Source of the DNA: an uncultured Anaeromusa sp.
GTDB taxonomy: Bacteria; Bacillota; Negativicutes; Anaeromusales; Anaeromusaceae
Assembly: GCF_963676855.1 (NCBI RefSeq)
Contig: NZ_OY781460.1
Coordinates: 1-64,000, forward strand
Reading direction: 5' to 3'
Length of the DNA: 64,000 bases
The notes below the pieces were generated by a model. It had not been told where the DNA came from and made no database searches. It saw only the letters and a program-made list of their open reading frames with translations. Shown one piece after another: positions 1-8,902 of this stretch (the stretch's first letter is position 1; each line of letters begins with the position of its first letter). A program made the position numbers and the translations under genes.

Positions 1-600
1 CCCCGGCCGGGCACCAACGGCAATTTTCCAAACGCCATCACTTTCGGCTACTGCCACGTTGAGCAACGGAAAATCACTGCACGACGTCCGCATCTGTTGG
101 TAAGACGCGCGGCAGGCTTGTCTAGGAATCACTACCTGCGTAAGAATATCCTTTTGCGGCGGCTGCTCCATAAACTGCACTAGCGGCACAACACCGTCCT
201 TATACAAATGAACCGACGCCTCCAGCACCAAAAGCGTCGGCAGCAAATCGGAAAAGCCAAAACGTCCAAACACAGAACCACCGACAGTGACGCTATGACG
301 AAACTGCACGCCAATAATATGGCTCACAGCCTGCGACGCCACGCCGCACCCGAGCTGCAGTAAAGAAGGACTAAGTTCCAAGTCTCGCAAGGTCGCCATG
401 GCCCCCACGCACACTTCCGCTTCGGTTTCTTCTATATAAGACAGATTACAAGCAGACAAGTCCACCGCCGTACCCCTTTGCGCCGAACTAAGGCGTAAAA
501 AAGCCCCGCCTCCCAGAAGGAAATTATTTTTCTGCGCCGTCAGTATTTCGTAAGCTTCCGCCAACGACTGCGGCTGTGCCAGCTTCTGAAAAGTAAGCAT
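1..600 (-). CDS. Molybdenum hydroxylase FAD-binding subunit (xanthine/CO dehydrogenase medium chain), partial
   Basis: The reading frame starts at an ATG at 598-600 behind an AGGAGGG ribosome site and runs off the left edge, so only the first 200 residues are visible. The N-terminus MLTFQKLAQPQSLAEAYEIL, the glycine-rich FLLGGGAFL nucleotide loop near residue 30 and the later VQFRHSVTVGGSVFGRFGFS stretch fit the FAD-binding domain of the xanthine dehydrogenase / CO dehydrogenase medium subunit family. Such subunits pass electrons between a [2Fe-2S] protein and FAD beside a molybdopterin catalytic subunit. Partner genes would lie to the left, outside the window. Substrate cannot be told. It diverges from the EAL-HDOD gene on the other strand. 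Confidence 0.85.
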   Translation of the reverse strand, partial: MLTFQKLAQPQSLAEAYEILTAQKNNFLLGGGAFLRLSSAQRGTAVDLSACNLSYIEETEAEVCVGAMATLRDLELSPSLLQLGCGVASQAVSHIIGVQFRHSVTVGGSVFGRFGFSDLLPTLLVLEASVHLYKDGVVPLVQFMEQPPQKDILTQVVIPRQACRASYQQMRTSCSDFPLLNVAVAESDGVWKIAVGARPG

Positions 601-723
601 ACTATCCCTCCTGTCATTTTAGCAAACAAGTTCTTTTCTAGGAAAATTGTACCACAAGGGCGTTGCCGGGAAAACAGACAAAAGGCTACCAATTCTTCTT
701 TGCAACAAAGAGTTTCTGTTTGT

Positions 724-753
724 TTTACAATTATGTATTTTTCCTGCTATACT
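724..753 (+). promoter_or_regulatory. Sigma-A type promoter of the EAL-HDOD gene
   Basis: TTTACA at 724-729 and TATACT at 748-753 are 18 bases apart. Transcription would begin near 760, which rules out the longer reading frame opening at 663 and supports the ATG at 789. Confidence 0.6.
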
Positions 754-788
754 TTAAGCAGAAGAAACACAGAAACGAGCGTGTCCAA

Positions 789-2012
789 ATGGAGCTTTTC
801 ATTGCCAGACAACCGATTTTTGACATTCACAAAAATGTTGTCGCCTACGAACTGCTTTTTCGCAACCCTGGAGCCGTAACAGCCACCCATACAGATGACA
901 CTGCGGCAACACGCGCCGTCCTATCCAATGCCTTTTTAATGATGGGCATTGACTCTCTGACCGACGGCAAGAAAGCCTTTGTCAACTTTGACGCCACCAC
1001 GCTTCTTGACCAGGTCCCCAGACTATTGCCTGCGGCGATTCTCATCGTAGAAATTTTGGAAACAGTCGAACCGACACAAGAAGTCATCAATGCCTGCACC
1101 TTATTAAAAAAAGCTGGCTATACTTTAGCCTTAGACGACTTTGAGCCCACTGACGCACAAATTCCTCTTATTTTATTGGCCGATATCATTAAAGTCGATT
1201 TCCGCAACCAAAAAAGCTTGCAAGGACGCAGCTTCGCTGAACACCTCTCCCCTGGACGCATTCGCTATTTAGCGGAAAAAGTTGAGACAGAAGCTGAATT
1301 CCGACAAGCTTTAGACGGCGGATATACTTTATTCCAAGGCTACTTTTTTAGCCGTCCTGCCATTCTTTCCCAAAAAAGCATCCCTGTCAATCATATGCAT
1401 TATTTGCAGCTCTTAAACCAGCTTTATACCGCCGATTTTGACGTGGAGCGGTTTGAGCAGCTCATCAAGCGGGACCTTTCCCTCTCGCTGCAGTTTCTTA
1501 AGTACATCAATTCCGCTTTTTTCGGGTTCCGCGTGCCGGTGCAATCCATCCGCCACGCCGCCGCCCTCTTAGGACAGCAAGGCTTGGCCAAATGGATTTC
1601 GCTTGTAGCCTTGCGCAACTTAGCGCAAGAGCAGCCGCCGGAACTTCTGCGCACAGCCGTAGTACGCGCCCGCTTCAGCGAGCTTTTAGTCCATTACCGC
1701 CCTCACCCGGGCATACCTCAGGATCACTTTTTTCTAGTAGGTCTATTTTCCCTGCTAGAAGCGTTTTTACAAAAGCCCTTAGCCGACGTCCTTGAACAAC
1801 TACCGTTGGCTCGTTCGGTTAAAGATGCCTTGGCCGGTCGTTCCAACCCACTACGCCAAGTTCTCGATCTGGTCATCGCCTATGAACAAGGCAATTGGGA
1901 GCAAGTTCTCGCGCTAGGCGAAACCCTGCAATTACCGCATGAGGCCATTGTTAATGCGTATTTTGACGCCTTGCTTTGGGAAAAAGAATTTATCGCCATG
2001 TCGAACGTGTGA
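789..2012 (+). CDS. EAL-HDOD signalling protein (YuxH family)
   Basis: Cyclic-di-GMP phosphodiesterase-like EAL domain (about residues 1-205) followed by an HDOD domain (about 210-400), 407 residues, the layout of the YuxH family. The ATG at 789 gives the family-typical start MELFIARQPIFD; an in-frame start at 663 lies upstream of the promoter and adds an unrelated tail. Most EAL active-site positions are present (E in YELLF, EILE, the DD pair, K in IIKVDF, E in EKVET, Q in FQGYF), but the loop normally reading DDFGTG is DDFEPT, so catalysis may be weak or lost. The LysR gene follows 9 bases after the stop, so the two are probably co-transcribed. HDOD domains are linked to signalling; the output here is unknown. 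Confidence 0.88.
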   Translation: MELFIARQPIFDIHKNVVAYELLFRNPGAVTATHTDDTAATRAVLSNAFLMMGIDSLTDGKKAFVNFDATTLLDQVPRLLPAAILIVEILETVEPTQEVINACTLLKKAGYTLALDDFEPTDAQIPLILLADIIKVDFRNQKSLQGRSFAEHLSPGRIRYLAEKVETEAEFRQALDGGYTLFQGYFFSRPAILSQKSIPVNHMHYLQLLNQLYTADFDVERFEQLIKRDLSLSLQFLKYINSAFFGFRVPVQSIRHAAALLGQQGLAKWISLVALRNLAQEQPPELLRTAVVRARFSELLVHYRPHPGIPQDHFFLVGLFSLLEAFLQKPLADVLEQLPLARSVKDALAGRSNPLRQVLDLVIAYEQGNWEQVLALGETLQLPHEAIVNAYFDALLWEKEFIAMSNV

Positions 2013-2021
2013 GGACTGCTT

Positions 2022-2915
2022 ATGGAAATTCGCCATTTAGAATGTTTTTTAGAAATTGTTCGTCTCGGCAGTTTTAGCAAAGCTGCTAAAGTACTGCATA
2101 TCAGCCAGCCTGCAGCTAGTAAAATGATTCACGCCATGGAGCAGGAGCTGGGTCTGCCCGTTCTTTACCGTCAAAACCGCAATCTGACGCTAACCGATAT
2201 CGGGCAAGCTGTTTTTGAACGCGCCCAACCGATTGTCGCCTTGTTTCACGGGTTGCATGCCGAGCTTGAGGATGTAGCGCAAGCCCGCAAAGGTCGCTTA
2301 CGCATCGGCCTGCCGCCGATCGCCAGTTCCAGCGTCTTTCCTCAAGTCTTAGGCGAGTTCAGCCGCCTCTATCCGGACATTTCCGTCAATCTTTATGAGT
2401 TCGGCTCTAAAACCATCGAGAAAGAAGTCTATGATGGCATGCTGGATCTTGGAGTTATTTGCTCTCCTTCCGACAACCCCGAACTTTCCACGCTCTCTTT
2501 CATCAAGGATCCCCTGCAAGTTATCGTCGCTCCCGGTCATCCTTTGAGCGAGCGCACCTTGCTCTCCTTTGCCGACCTAGCGCAGGAGCAGTTTATTATG
2601 TACCGTGAAGATTTTAGTCTTCATGATGCTATTGCCAACCGTTGTCTCCAGGCAGGGTTCGAGGTTCGCTGCGCCTATGAAACCTCGCAGCGAGAATTCA
2701 TGACCCAGTTGGTGGCTTCCGGCCTGGGCATTGCCTTATTGCCTCAAGCCATTTGCACCACGCTGTCTCCCCAGCAGTTTCGCGTCATCCCCATGACAGC
2801 CCCAGTGTATCTGGAATTAGGGGCCATTTGGCGGCGCAACCGCTACTTGTCCTTTGCCGCCCGCTCCTGGCTGGACTTCGCCAAAGAAAAACTCACTCCG
2901 AACAACCCTGCCTAA
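2022..2915 (+). CDS. LysR-family transcriptional regulator
   Basis: 297 residues, the normal LysR length. An N-terminal winged helix (residues 1-60) shows the classic pattern GSFSKAAKVLHISQPAASK, and a periplasmic-binding-protein-like effector domain covers about 90-290. The gene sits 9 bases behind the EAL-HDOD gene and is closed by a strong hairpin terminator. LysR proteins often control a divergent neighbour, so the molybdenum hydroxylase genes across the 600-790 region are possible targets, but that is inference. The inducer cannot be read from the sequence. Confidence 0.92.
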   Translation: MEIRHLECFLEIVRLGSFSKAAKVLHISQPAASKMIHAMEQELGLPVLYRQNRNLTLTDIGQAVFERAQPIVALFHGLHAELEDVAQARKGRLRIGLPPIASSSVFPQVLGEFSRLYPDISVNLYEFGSKTIEKEVYDGMLDLGVICSPSDNPELSTLSFIKDPLQVIVAPGHPLSERTLLSFADLAQEQFIMYREDFSLHDAIANRCLQAGFEVRCAYETSQREFMTQLVASGLGIALLPQAICTTLSPQQFRVIPMTAPVYLELGAIWRRNRYLSFAARSWLDFAKEKLTPNNPA

Positions 2916-2936
2916 CAAAAGCTTCTACTATTTAGC

Positions 2937-2973
2937 AAAAAACGAGCTCGCCTCAAAGCAAGCTCGTTTTTTT
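2937..2973 (+). terminator. Rho-independent terminator, probably bidirectional
   Basis: A 12-bp perfect stem (2937-2948 with 2961-2972), 12-base loop, A-rich left and T-rich right flank. It closes the LysR gene and, read backwards, the hrpB operon. Confidence 0.85.
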
Positions 2974-3027
2974 ATTACTATATTTTCGTAACCCTCTGTG
3001 TTGCCTTCTGTTACTCTTGTTCGTCTC

Positions 3028-5496
3028 TTATCGTTTCTCTGTAGGGCGCACCCGGCTGGTCGGCGTAGCTGTCAGTGGATCTTCCGGCCAGTAATGTTTC
3101 GGATACCGCCCAGCCAATTCCTTGCGCACTGCAAAATAACCGTCTCTCCAAAAGCTGGCTAAATCGCGCGTCACCTGTACCGGTCGCTGCGCCGGAGACA
3201 AAAGCTGCATCGTCAGCGGCACTCGCCCTTCTGCTAAATAAGGTGTTTCCTGCCAACCGAAGACTTCCTGGAGCTTGACGGCAACAAACGGAGCTGCCGC
3301 GTCTTGATAATCAATCGGCGCACTTCGCCCCGACGGCATTTTTACCGCCGTCGGGGCCCATTCGTCTAAAGATCGCTGCAAGTCCCACGGGACTAGCGCC
3401 ATCAACGCTTGGTGTACATCCAAACGTTGCAAAGCGCTGCCATCCGGCTCCGCCCCCAAAAATGGTTCCAACCATTCATCTGTTCGCGCCAATAAAGCCT
3501 CCTCGCTTACATCCGGCCATTTTTGCACATTCCAATAATGAGCAAATGCGAGCCGCTGTCGCAGCAACTTCGCCGCCGGCGTCCAATTAAGCAGCTTCGT
3601 CAGCCCCTCGCTCTGCAACGCCTCTTTTAAAACTTGGTGTACCTGAGCCGGCGTTGGCGCCGTCGGCGCTTCCTTCAGCACCAATGCGCCCAGGTATTCC
3701 TTTTCCCTGGCGCAAATTTTTCGCGTCGCTGCATCCCAAAAAGCATAGGTTTCTTTGCGTATTTGCCCGGCTAGCACACGCCTCACCTCGCTTATTTCCA
3801 CTGCAACGGCCCTAAAGATGCGGCCTTCTCTGCCTCCATCATCCACTTCTACCGCCACTACATAGGTTGCCCCCGTCAAAGGATGTCCTTTGGGAAGATA
3901 AGTGCCGCGTCCATTGCCTAGCAGAAATCGGCCATCGCCACGATTTTGCCCCAAACGCTCCGGAAAAGCCAACGCCAAAAGGAGGCCGCACTGCTCTGGT
4001 TTTATGCTTTCACCATGCGGCACACCGGCAGCTCTAGCATAGCGGGCCGCCGCTCGCCAGACAAGACGTTGCCCCGCTAGAGGACTCTTTTCGTGTTGGG
4101 CTGCTTCCGCCATCACCGCAGCTACATCCGTCTGCATTGCTTCTCCTTCTGTCAAAAAAGCTGCAAGCAAACACGCGGTTGCACCTACAGCCAGCTCCGT
4201 CCCCCGGAGCACCATGTGCCCCAGACGCGGCGTCAGGCCCAGCAACGCCAGACGGCGGCCATAAGCGGTAACTGCGCCGGCAGTATCGAGCGCCCCTAGT
4301 CCTTCCAGCAGCTGCCGCCCCTGCGCAAAGGCTTCTGCTGGAGGCTCGTCAAGCCAGGCTAATTCCTGCGGTTTCTTAACGCCCCAAAGTGCCAGTTCCA
4401 ACGCCAGCGCTGTCAAATCGCTTTCCAAAACTTCCGGCGTCCGCTCCGCTATAAATAAGGCTTCTTCGCGCTCCGTCCATAGGCAATAGCAGCTTCCCGA
4501 CGCCAGCCGTCCCGCGCGGCCTCGGCGCTGCAACGCCGCATCAGCCGTAACCTGCACCGTTTCCAGTCGTGACAAGCCGCTGCGTAGCGAAAAGCGAGGC
4601 ACCCGCATACGGCCGCTGTCGACAACCACCCGGACGCCTTCCACAGTCAAGCTGGTCTCCGCCAAAGACGTAGCCAGCACGACTTTACGAATTCCTTGGG
4701 GCACTGGTAGCAGTGCTTCATCCTGCGCCGCCCCGGACAGACGCCCATACAACGGCAGTACCTTAACCTCTGCCGCAAGACCTGCAAGTAAAGCGGCCGT
4801 ACGCCGGATTTCAGGAGCGCCCGGCAAAAACACCAGCACATCTCCCACTTCTTCAGCCAGCGCCTTGCGGACAGCCTCAGCCACATTTTCTTCTAAGGTC
4901 AACTTGTCCCGGCGTCCCAAACGATGCACAGCAACAGGAAACAGCCGACCTTCGCTGACAATAACCGGCGCTTGTTCTAAAAGAGCCGCCACCTTTTGCG
5001 CCGCCAGCGTCGCCGACATCACCACCAGGCGCAAATCCGCCCTCAAGACAGCCTGACTTTGCAGACAAAAAGCCAAACCTACATCCGCCTGCAAACTGCG
5101 CTCATGAAATTCATCAAATAAAACAGCGCCAATTCCAGGCAGTGAAGCGTCGTCCTGCAGCATGCGCGTCAAAACGCCTTCGGTAATCACTTCCAGCCTC
5201 GTTTTGGCACTGATGCGGCTGTCATGGCGCATACGCCAGCCCACCGTTTCTCCAGGTTCCTCTCCCAAAAGACGCGCCATCTGCCTAGCTGCCGCTCGCG
5301 CCGCCAAACGCCTCGGCTCCAATAACAGCAACCGTTTCCCGCGCAGCCACGGCTCATCAAGCAACGCCAACGGCACTCTGGTTGTCTTACCAGCGCCAGG
5401 AGGCGCCACAAGTACAGCCCGAGTCTGCTGACGCAGTACTTCCTGCAGTTGCGGCAGCACTTCATCAATCGGCAAAGCTTCCCTTTTTCCGTTCAT
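3028..5496 (-). CDS. hrpB: ATP-dependent helicase HrpB (DEAH-type)
   Basis: 822 residues, full length for HrpB. Walker A APPGAGKTT lies near residue 34-42 and the DEAH-box variant DEFH appears in VLFDEFHERSLQADVGLA. The second RecA domain with its QRRGRAGR motif, the HA2-like helical part and the long HrpB-specific C-terminus follow in the expected order. HrpB proteins are predicted RNA helicases; the physiological substrate is not settled in most bacteria. It is the last gene of a leftward operon after the DJ-1 and aldo-keto reductase genes (19 bases from the latter). The family is best known from Proteobacteria. Confidence 0.93.
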   Translation of the reverse strand: MNGKREALPIDEVLPQLQEVLRQQTRAVLVAPPGAGKTTRVPLALLDEPWLRGKRLLLLEPRRLAARAAARQMARLLGEEPGETVGWRMRHDSRISAKTRLEVITEGVLTRMLQDDASLPGIGAVLFDEFHERSLQADVGLAFCLQSQAVLRADLRLVVMSATLAAQKVAALLEQAPVIVSEGRLFPVAVHRLGRRDKLTLEENVAEAVRKALAEEVGDVLVFLPGAPEIRRTAALLAGLAAEVKVLPLYGRLSGAAQDEALLPVPQGIRKVVLATSLAETSLTVEGVRVVVDSGRMRVPRFSLRSGLSRLETVQVTADAALQRRGRAGRLASGSCYCLWTEREEALFIAERTPEVLESDLTALALELALWGVKKPQELAWLDEPPAEAFAQGRQLLEGLGALDTAGAVTAYGRRLALLGLTPRLGHMVLRGTELAVGATACLLAAFLTEGEAMQTDVAAVMAEAAQHEKSPLAGQRLVWRAAARYARAAGVPHGESIKPEQCGLLLALAFPERLGQNRGDGRFLLGNGRGTYLPKGHPLTGATYVVAVEVDDGGREGRIFRAVAVEISEVRRVLAGQIRKETYAFWDAATRKICAREKEYLGALVLKEAPTAPTPAQVHQVLKEALQSEGLTKLLNWTPAAKLLRQRLAFAHYWNVQKWPDVSEEALLARTDEWLEPFLGAEPDGSALQRLDVHQALMALVPWDLQRSLDEWAPTAVKMPSGRSAPIDYQDAAAPFVAVKLQEVFGWQETPYLAEGRVPLTMQLLSPAQRPVQVTRDLASFWRDGYFAVRKELAGRYPKHYWPEDPLTATPTSRVRPTEKR

Positions 5497-5515
5497 TTAC
5501 CAATAATCCTCTCCA

Positions 5516-6706
5516 CTAGGTTCTTGCCCGCAAGGCTTTGACATGCGTCCAAGTTTCTCTACCGCTGCACTCGGGTGTCTTACGTTCTAATTCGGCCATC
5601 ACATCCGCCACATAGGATATTCGGCGCATACCAACTAATATGGCGCTTATCCCCTGCGCTGACCGCAAGGCCCGTAACGCCAAATGACGCAAATGGGGCG
5701 CCTCTCCCCAAGACGAGTTAAGCCGTACCGCGTCTTCATAAAAGCGCCGCGCCGCTGACCGCCCTTCTTCGTCATATACGTCTTCATCCAGGCGAATCAA
5801 CTCGCCTTCTTGTATCGCGTTCAAGGGCCGATTGATCAATACGCCCAAATCCAACGCAGCGGCATATTCCAGCAGCGTCTGTTCCTGCGGCCAAGCCGGC
5901 AGCATTGCCGCCGCCGGTTCCAAGAGGTTGCACGGAAATTGAATGACCCCAAAATGATGCTCTTCACCGCCAGCCAAGCACGCTGCTTGCCAGAGTTCAT
6001 CCAACGGCGTCCGCTGCGGATCGTCTGCAGGCCTCGGAAAGGTATTAGAGCTGACTCCATACCAAGCAATACGGCCTTGGCGCACTGCTTTTTCCAACCA
6101 GGAAACGGCTTGCCTTAAGCGGCGCACATACTCCGCCCGCGCCGCTTCCACATGACCGCCTTGCTGCAAAGCCCATAAAAGATAGTATTCCGGATTATGC
6201 AGTAAGAAACCATCCAAGCAGTTTATCTGTAGCCGCTGTAAACTGAGTTCGAGCTGCTCTTCCAGAAAGTCAGGATAAATGCAATGCTCCAAGGTCGGCG
6301 CATAGGAAACCACCTCCAGGAAATCCTTACCTGCTTGCTGCCGCGCTTGGCGCAGCTGAAGATTGCTGTTCTGCAAGTAACCGACTTTAGAAACAAGCAC
6401 CATTTCGTCCCGGCGCACAGCGCCAGTGTGAGCCATCTCTGTCAACACTTCGCCAATGAGGCGTTCTGAGCCGCCATCTGCATAGTTAGCACTAGTATCA
6501 ATGAGGTTAATGCCCTTTTGCAGGGCTGCACCCAACGCTTCTTTATGTGCAGCCACCGCCGCATCTACTCGATAGCTGCCAAAACCAGCCTGACTAACCC
6601 ATAAACCACTGCGCCCCAGGCGGCGATACCGCTCAGCTCCGTATCGTTCGGCCAAGGCCTTCGTTCCTTCAATAGTCGCTTTACCGCTCAAAAACCCCTT
6701 GCTCAT
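5516..6706 (-). CDS. Aldo/keto reductase family oxidoreductase
   Basis: 396 residues from an ATG that overlaps the TGA of the upstream gene (ATGA), so translation is probably coupled. An in-frame extension to 6820 lies inside the upstream gene and is unlikely. The (beta/alpha)8 reductase features are visible: Asp70 and Tyr75 in NLIDTSANYADGG, Lys107 in LVSKVGY, and His in FLLHNPEYY, which together form the usual D-Y-K-H tetrad for NAD(P)H-dependent carbonyl reduction. The protein is longer than a typical 320-residue member. The paired DJ-1 protein hints at handling of reactive carbonyls; the substrate is unknown. Confidence 0.85.
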   Translation of the reverse strand: MSKGFLSGKATIEGTKALAERYGAERYRRLGRSGLWVSQAGFGSYRVDAAVAAHKEALGAALQKGINLIDTSANYADGGSERLIGEVLTEMAHTGAVRRDEMVLVSKVGYLQNSNLQLRQARQQAGKDFLEVVSYAPTLEHCIYPDFLEEQLELSLQRLQINCLDGFLLHNPEYYLLWALQQGGHVEAARAEYVRRLRQAVSWLEKAVRQGRIAWYGVSSNTFPRPADDPQRTPLDELWQAACLAGGEEHHFGVIQFPCNLLEPAAAMLPAWPQEQTLLEYAAALDLGVLINRPLNAIQEGELIRLDEDVYDEEGRSAARRFYEDAVRLNSSWGEAPHLRHLALRALRSAQGISAILVGMRRISYVADVMAELERKTPECSGRETWTHVKALRART

Positions 6707-7221
6707 GCCAAGCCGCGCTCCTGCAAGAGCTGCACCAATGCTGCTAAATACGCCGGCAAATCCGGCGGTCTGCGGCTGGACACCAGGTTTTGATCTACCA
6801 CTACCGCCTCGTCCAGCCAAATAGCGCCGGCGTTTTCCATATCGTCTCGGATACCCGGCGTACTAGTCACCTTGCGTCCTTGCAGAATTTTAGCGGAAAT
6901 CAGCACCCAGCCGGCATGACAAATCTGGCCGATGGGCTTTTTCACTGCATCAAAGTCCTGCACCAATTGCAGCACTTCTGGATACCGGCGCAGCTTGTCC
7001 GGTGCCCAGCCGCCTGGAACCAGCAATACATCATACTCTTCAGCAGTCACCTCTTTGAAGGACACATCAGCTACCGCCGGCACACCGTATTTCCCATGGT
7101 AGGTTTTCCCGGCAACCTCGCCTGCCAAATCCACCGTCAGCCCCGCCTCTCTAAGGCGCAATACAGGATACCAAAGTTCCAAATCCTCAAAGTCTTCCGA
7201 GAGAAGTTGCAACGCTTTCAT
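6703..7221 (-). CDS. DJ-1/PfpI family protein (class I amidotransferase-like)
   Basis: 172 residues with the PfpI/DJ-1 fold signature. LLVPGGWAPDKLR lies near 66-78 and the nucleophile elbow GQICHAGW puts the reactive cysteine at position 101, next to a histidine. Relatives include deglycase/glyoxalase-like proteins and general stress protein 18; which activity applies is unknown. A strong ribosome site (AAGGAGG) precedes the ATG at 7219-7221. It is the first gene of a three-gene leftward operon with the aldo-keto reductase (4-base overlap) and hrpB. Confidence 0.88.
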   Translation of the reverse strand: MKALQLLSEDFEDLELWYPVLRLREAGLTVDLAGEVAGKTYHGKYGVPAVADVSFKEVTAEEYDVLLVPGGWAPDKLRRYPEVLQLVQDFDAVKKPIGQICHAGWVLISAKILQGRKVTSTPGIRDDMENAGAIWLDEAVVVDQNLVSSRRPPDLPAYLAALVQLLQERGLA

Positions 7222-7294
7222 CGTTTTTCCTCCTTATTTTAAACTACCTTTTAAGAAAACCCGCAAAAGAGGGGAGCAAACAGCACCAATAGGC

Positions 7295-7338
7295 AAAGAA
7301 GGAAAGCCTTCGTTACCACGCAAAGGCTTTCCTTCTTT
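7295..7338 (-). terminator. Intrinsic terminator after the CNNM gene
   Basis: A perfect 16-bp stem (7295-7310 with 7323-7338) and 12-base loop, 10 bases downstream of the CNNM stop on the minus strand. Confidence 0.8.
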
Positions 7339-7348
7339 AAATTTTCAA

Positions 7349-8683
7349 CTAAGCGTTTCTGGAAGAGCGCTCTTCTTCCGTACTTGGCGGCAAGTATCGC
7401 ACCAGCACCCGGGTAATACGAGAGCCATCGCACTCTTCTACCGTAAAGACATAACCGTCTTCTTGTACGATTTGCCCCACTCGCGGCGGAATTTCCACGC
7501 GCGAATACAGCCAACCTCCCAAAGTATCTACATCTTCCGATTCCAGATGCACTCCCAGCGCGTCGTTGACTTCATCCAAAATCAGCCGACCATCTACAGA
7601 GAACAAATCTTCGCCACGCTTCTCTATAGCTGGGCGCTCCTCATCAAACTCGTCTTGAATTTCTCCCACAATTTCTTCCAAAATATCTTCAACCGTTATA
7701 AGGCCGGCGGTACCGCCATACTCGTCCACCACAATCGCCAGTTGGAGCTTTTTCCGTTGCAACAACCGCAGCAAATCGCTTAGTGGCATAGACTCCGGCA
7801 CCGACAACACCTGTCGCATCATATCCCGCAACACAGGATGCTCCTGCCGAGCCACGGCCTGCAGCATATCCTTGATATGAACAAACCCCACGATATGGTC
7901 TTTGTCCGGATCGCACACCGGATACCTTGTCAGCTTTTCTTCCACCGCCGTATCCAGACTGGTGGCAAAATCATCCTGCAAATACAAACACACCATATCC
8001 GTACGCGGCACCATAACATCGCGCACATTGCGCTCGGCAAAATCAAAAATGTTGTCGACAAAGGTTAACTCGGTCCGATCAATATATCCTTGTCGATGGC
8101 TTTCTTCCATCAAAATACGAATTTCCTCTTCCGTATGAGCCGCATCTTGTTCGTTTGCCAAGGAAATGCCGCCCAGGCGCAAGAGCGCATTAGCCGTAGA
8201 ATTCAAAGCCCAGATAAAAGGGTACATCAAGCGATAAAACGCGCGCAAAGGCCAAGCCACCCACAAAGTTACGCTTTCCGCTTTCTGGATGGCCAACGAC
8301 TTGGGCGCCAGCTCGCCAATAATAATGTGGAGCGCCGTAATAAAAGAAAAAGCTAAACCAAAAGAGATAGTGTGAATGGCTGCTGGCGGCAAACCGAATT
8401 CCTTCAACACCGGCGAAATCATCGAAGCCACAGCTGGTTCTCCTACCCAGCCAAGCCCCAGAGAAGCCAGGGTAATCCCCAGCTGACACGCCGACAAATA
8501 GGCATCCAGGTGATCCACCAAGAGCCTAGCCATCTTCGCCTGACCATTGCCTTCCTGCAGCAACGTATCAAGGCGCGTGCTGCGCACCTTGACCATAGCA
8601 AACTCCGCAGCCACAAAAAAGCCATTCAAAAACACCAAAAATAAAACTAACAGCAAATTCCAGATAAACGACGCAGGGTCCAA
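7349..8683 (-). CDS. CNNM/CorC-HlyC family transporter-associated membrane protein
   Basis: Domains in order: a CNNM (DUF21) transmembrane region (about residues 1-190, beginning FIWNLLLVLFLVFLNGFFVAA and holding the conserved EFAMVKVRSTRL), two CBS domains (about 205-330, with DVMVPRTDMV and DEYGGTAGLITVEDILEEIV), and a C-terminal CorC_HlyC domain. The family is linked to Mg2+/Co2+ export or resistance. The start is uncertain: the TTG at 8681-8683 gives LDPASF, matching the usual family N-terminus, while a GTG at 8729-8731 in the same frame overlaps the ribosome site itself. A strong ribosome site here serves an ATG in another frame (see the overlapping leader frame). The gene is single and closed by a 16-bp stem terminator. 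Confidence 0.9.
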   Translation of the reverse strand: MDPASFIWNLLLVLFLVFLNGFFVAAEFAMVKVRSTRLDTLLQEGNGQAKMARLLVDHLDAYLSACQLGITLASLGLGWVGEPAVASMISPVLKEFGLPPAAIHTISFGLAFSFITALHIIIGELAPKSLAIQKAESVTLWVAWPLRAFYRLMYPFIWALNSTANALLRLGGISLANEQDAAHTEEEIRILMEESHRQGYIDRTELTFVDNIFDFAERNVRDVMVPRTDMVCLYLQDDFATSLDTAVEEKLTRYPVCDPDKDHIVGFVHIKDMLQAVARQEHPVLRDMMRQVLSVPESMPLSDLLRLLQRKKLQLAIVVDEYGGTAGLITVEDILEEIVGEIQDEFDEERPAIEKRGEDLFSVDGRLILDEVNDALGVHLESEDVDTLGGWLYSRVEIPPRVGQIVQEDGYVFTVEECDGSRITRVLVRYLPPSTEEERSSRNA

Positions 8684-8723
8684 CCCTTCCCCAGCCCTCG
8701 CCGGTTTGCACCAGCGACGGCAT
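8568..8723 (-). other. Short leader reading frame overlapping the CNNM start
   Basis: AAGGAGG followed by GTGAACCT leads to an ATG at 8721-8723, but this opens a 51-codon frame beginning MPSLVQTGEGWGRVGP that differs from the CNNM frame and overlaps its first 116 bases. It is the best ribosome site in the region. It may be a regulatory leader that controls CNNM translation by coupling, or the site may simply serve the CNNM gene from an unusual start. No homologue is recognised. Confidence 0.3.
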
Positions 8724-8813
8724 AGGTTCACCTCCTTGATAGTCCATATTTTTTATTACCAAATATTATACCATGTCTACCAAAAATAAGAAATAGACAT
8801 AACAGCCGTAAAG

Positions 8814-8850
8814 AAGCCAGCCTGCAGCGCTTTACGCCACAGGCTGGCTT
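8814..8850 (-). terminator. Intrinsic terminator after bioY
   Basis: An 11-bp perfect stem (8814-8824 with 8840-8850), 15-base loop, about 50 bases beyond the bioY stop on the minus strand. Confidence 0.7.
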
Positions 8851-8902
8851 TCCCTCACAATATCATGCTGCTGGCAAACGAGACTCGCTCTGGGTTCCGA
8901 TT

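Noticed and set aside
663-788. Longer N-terminus for the EAL-HDOD protein
   Set aside because: It spans the likely promoter, is unlike the family and would lie upstream of the transcript start.
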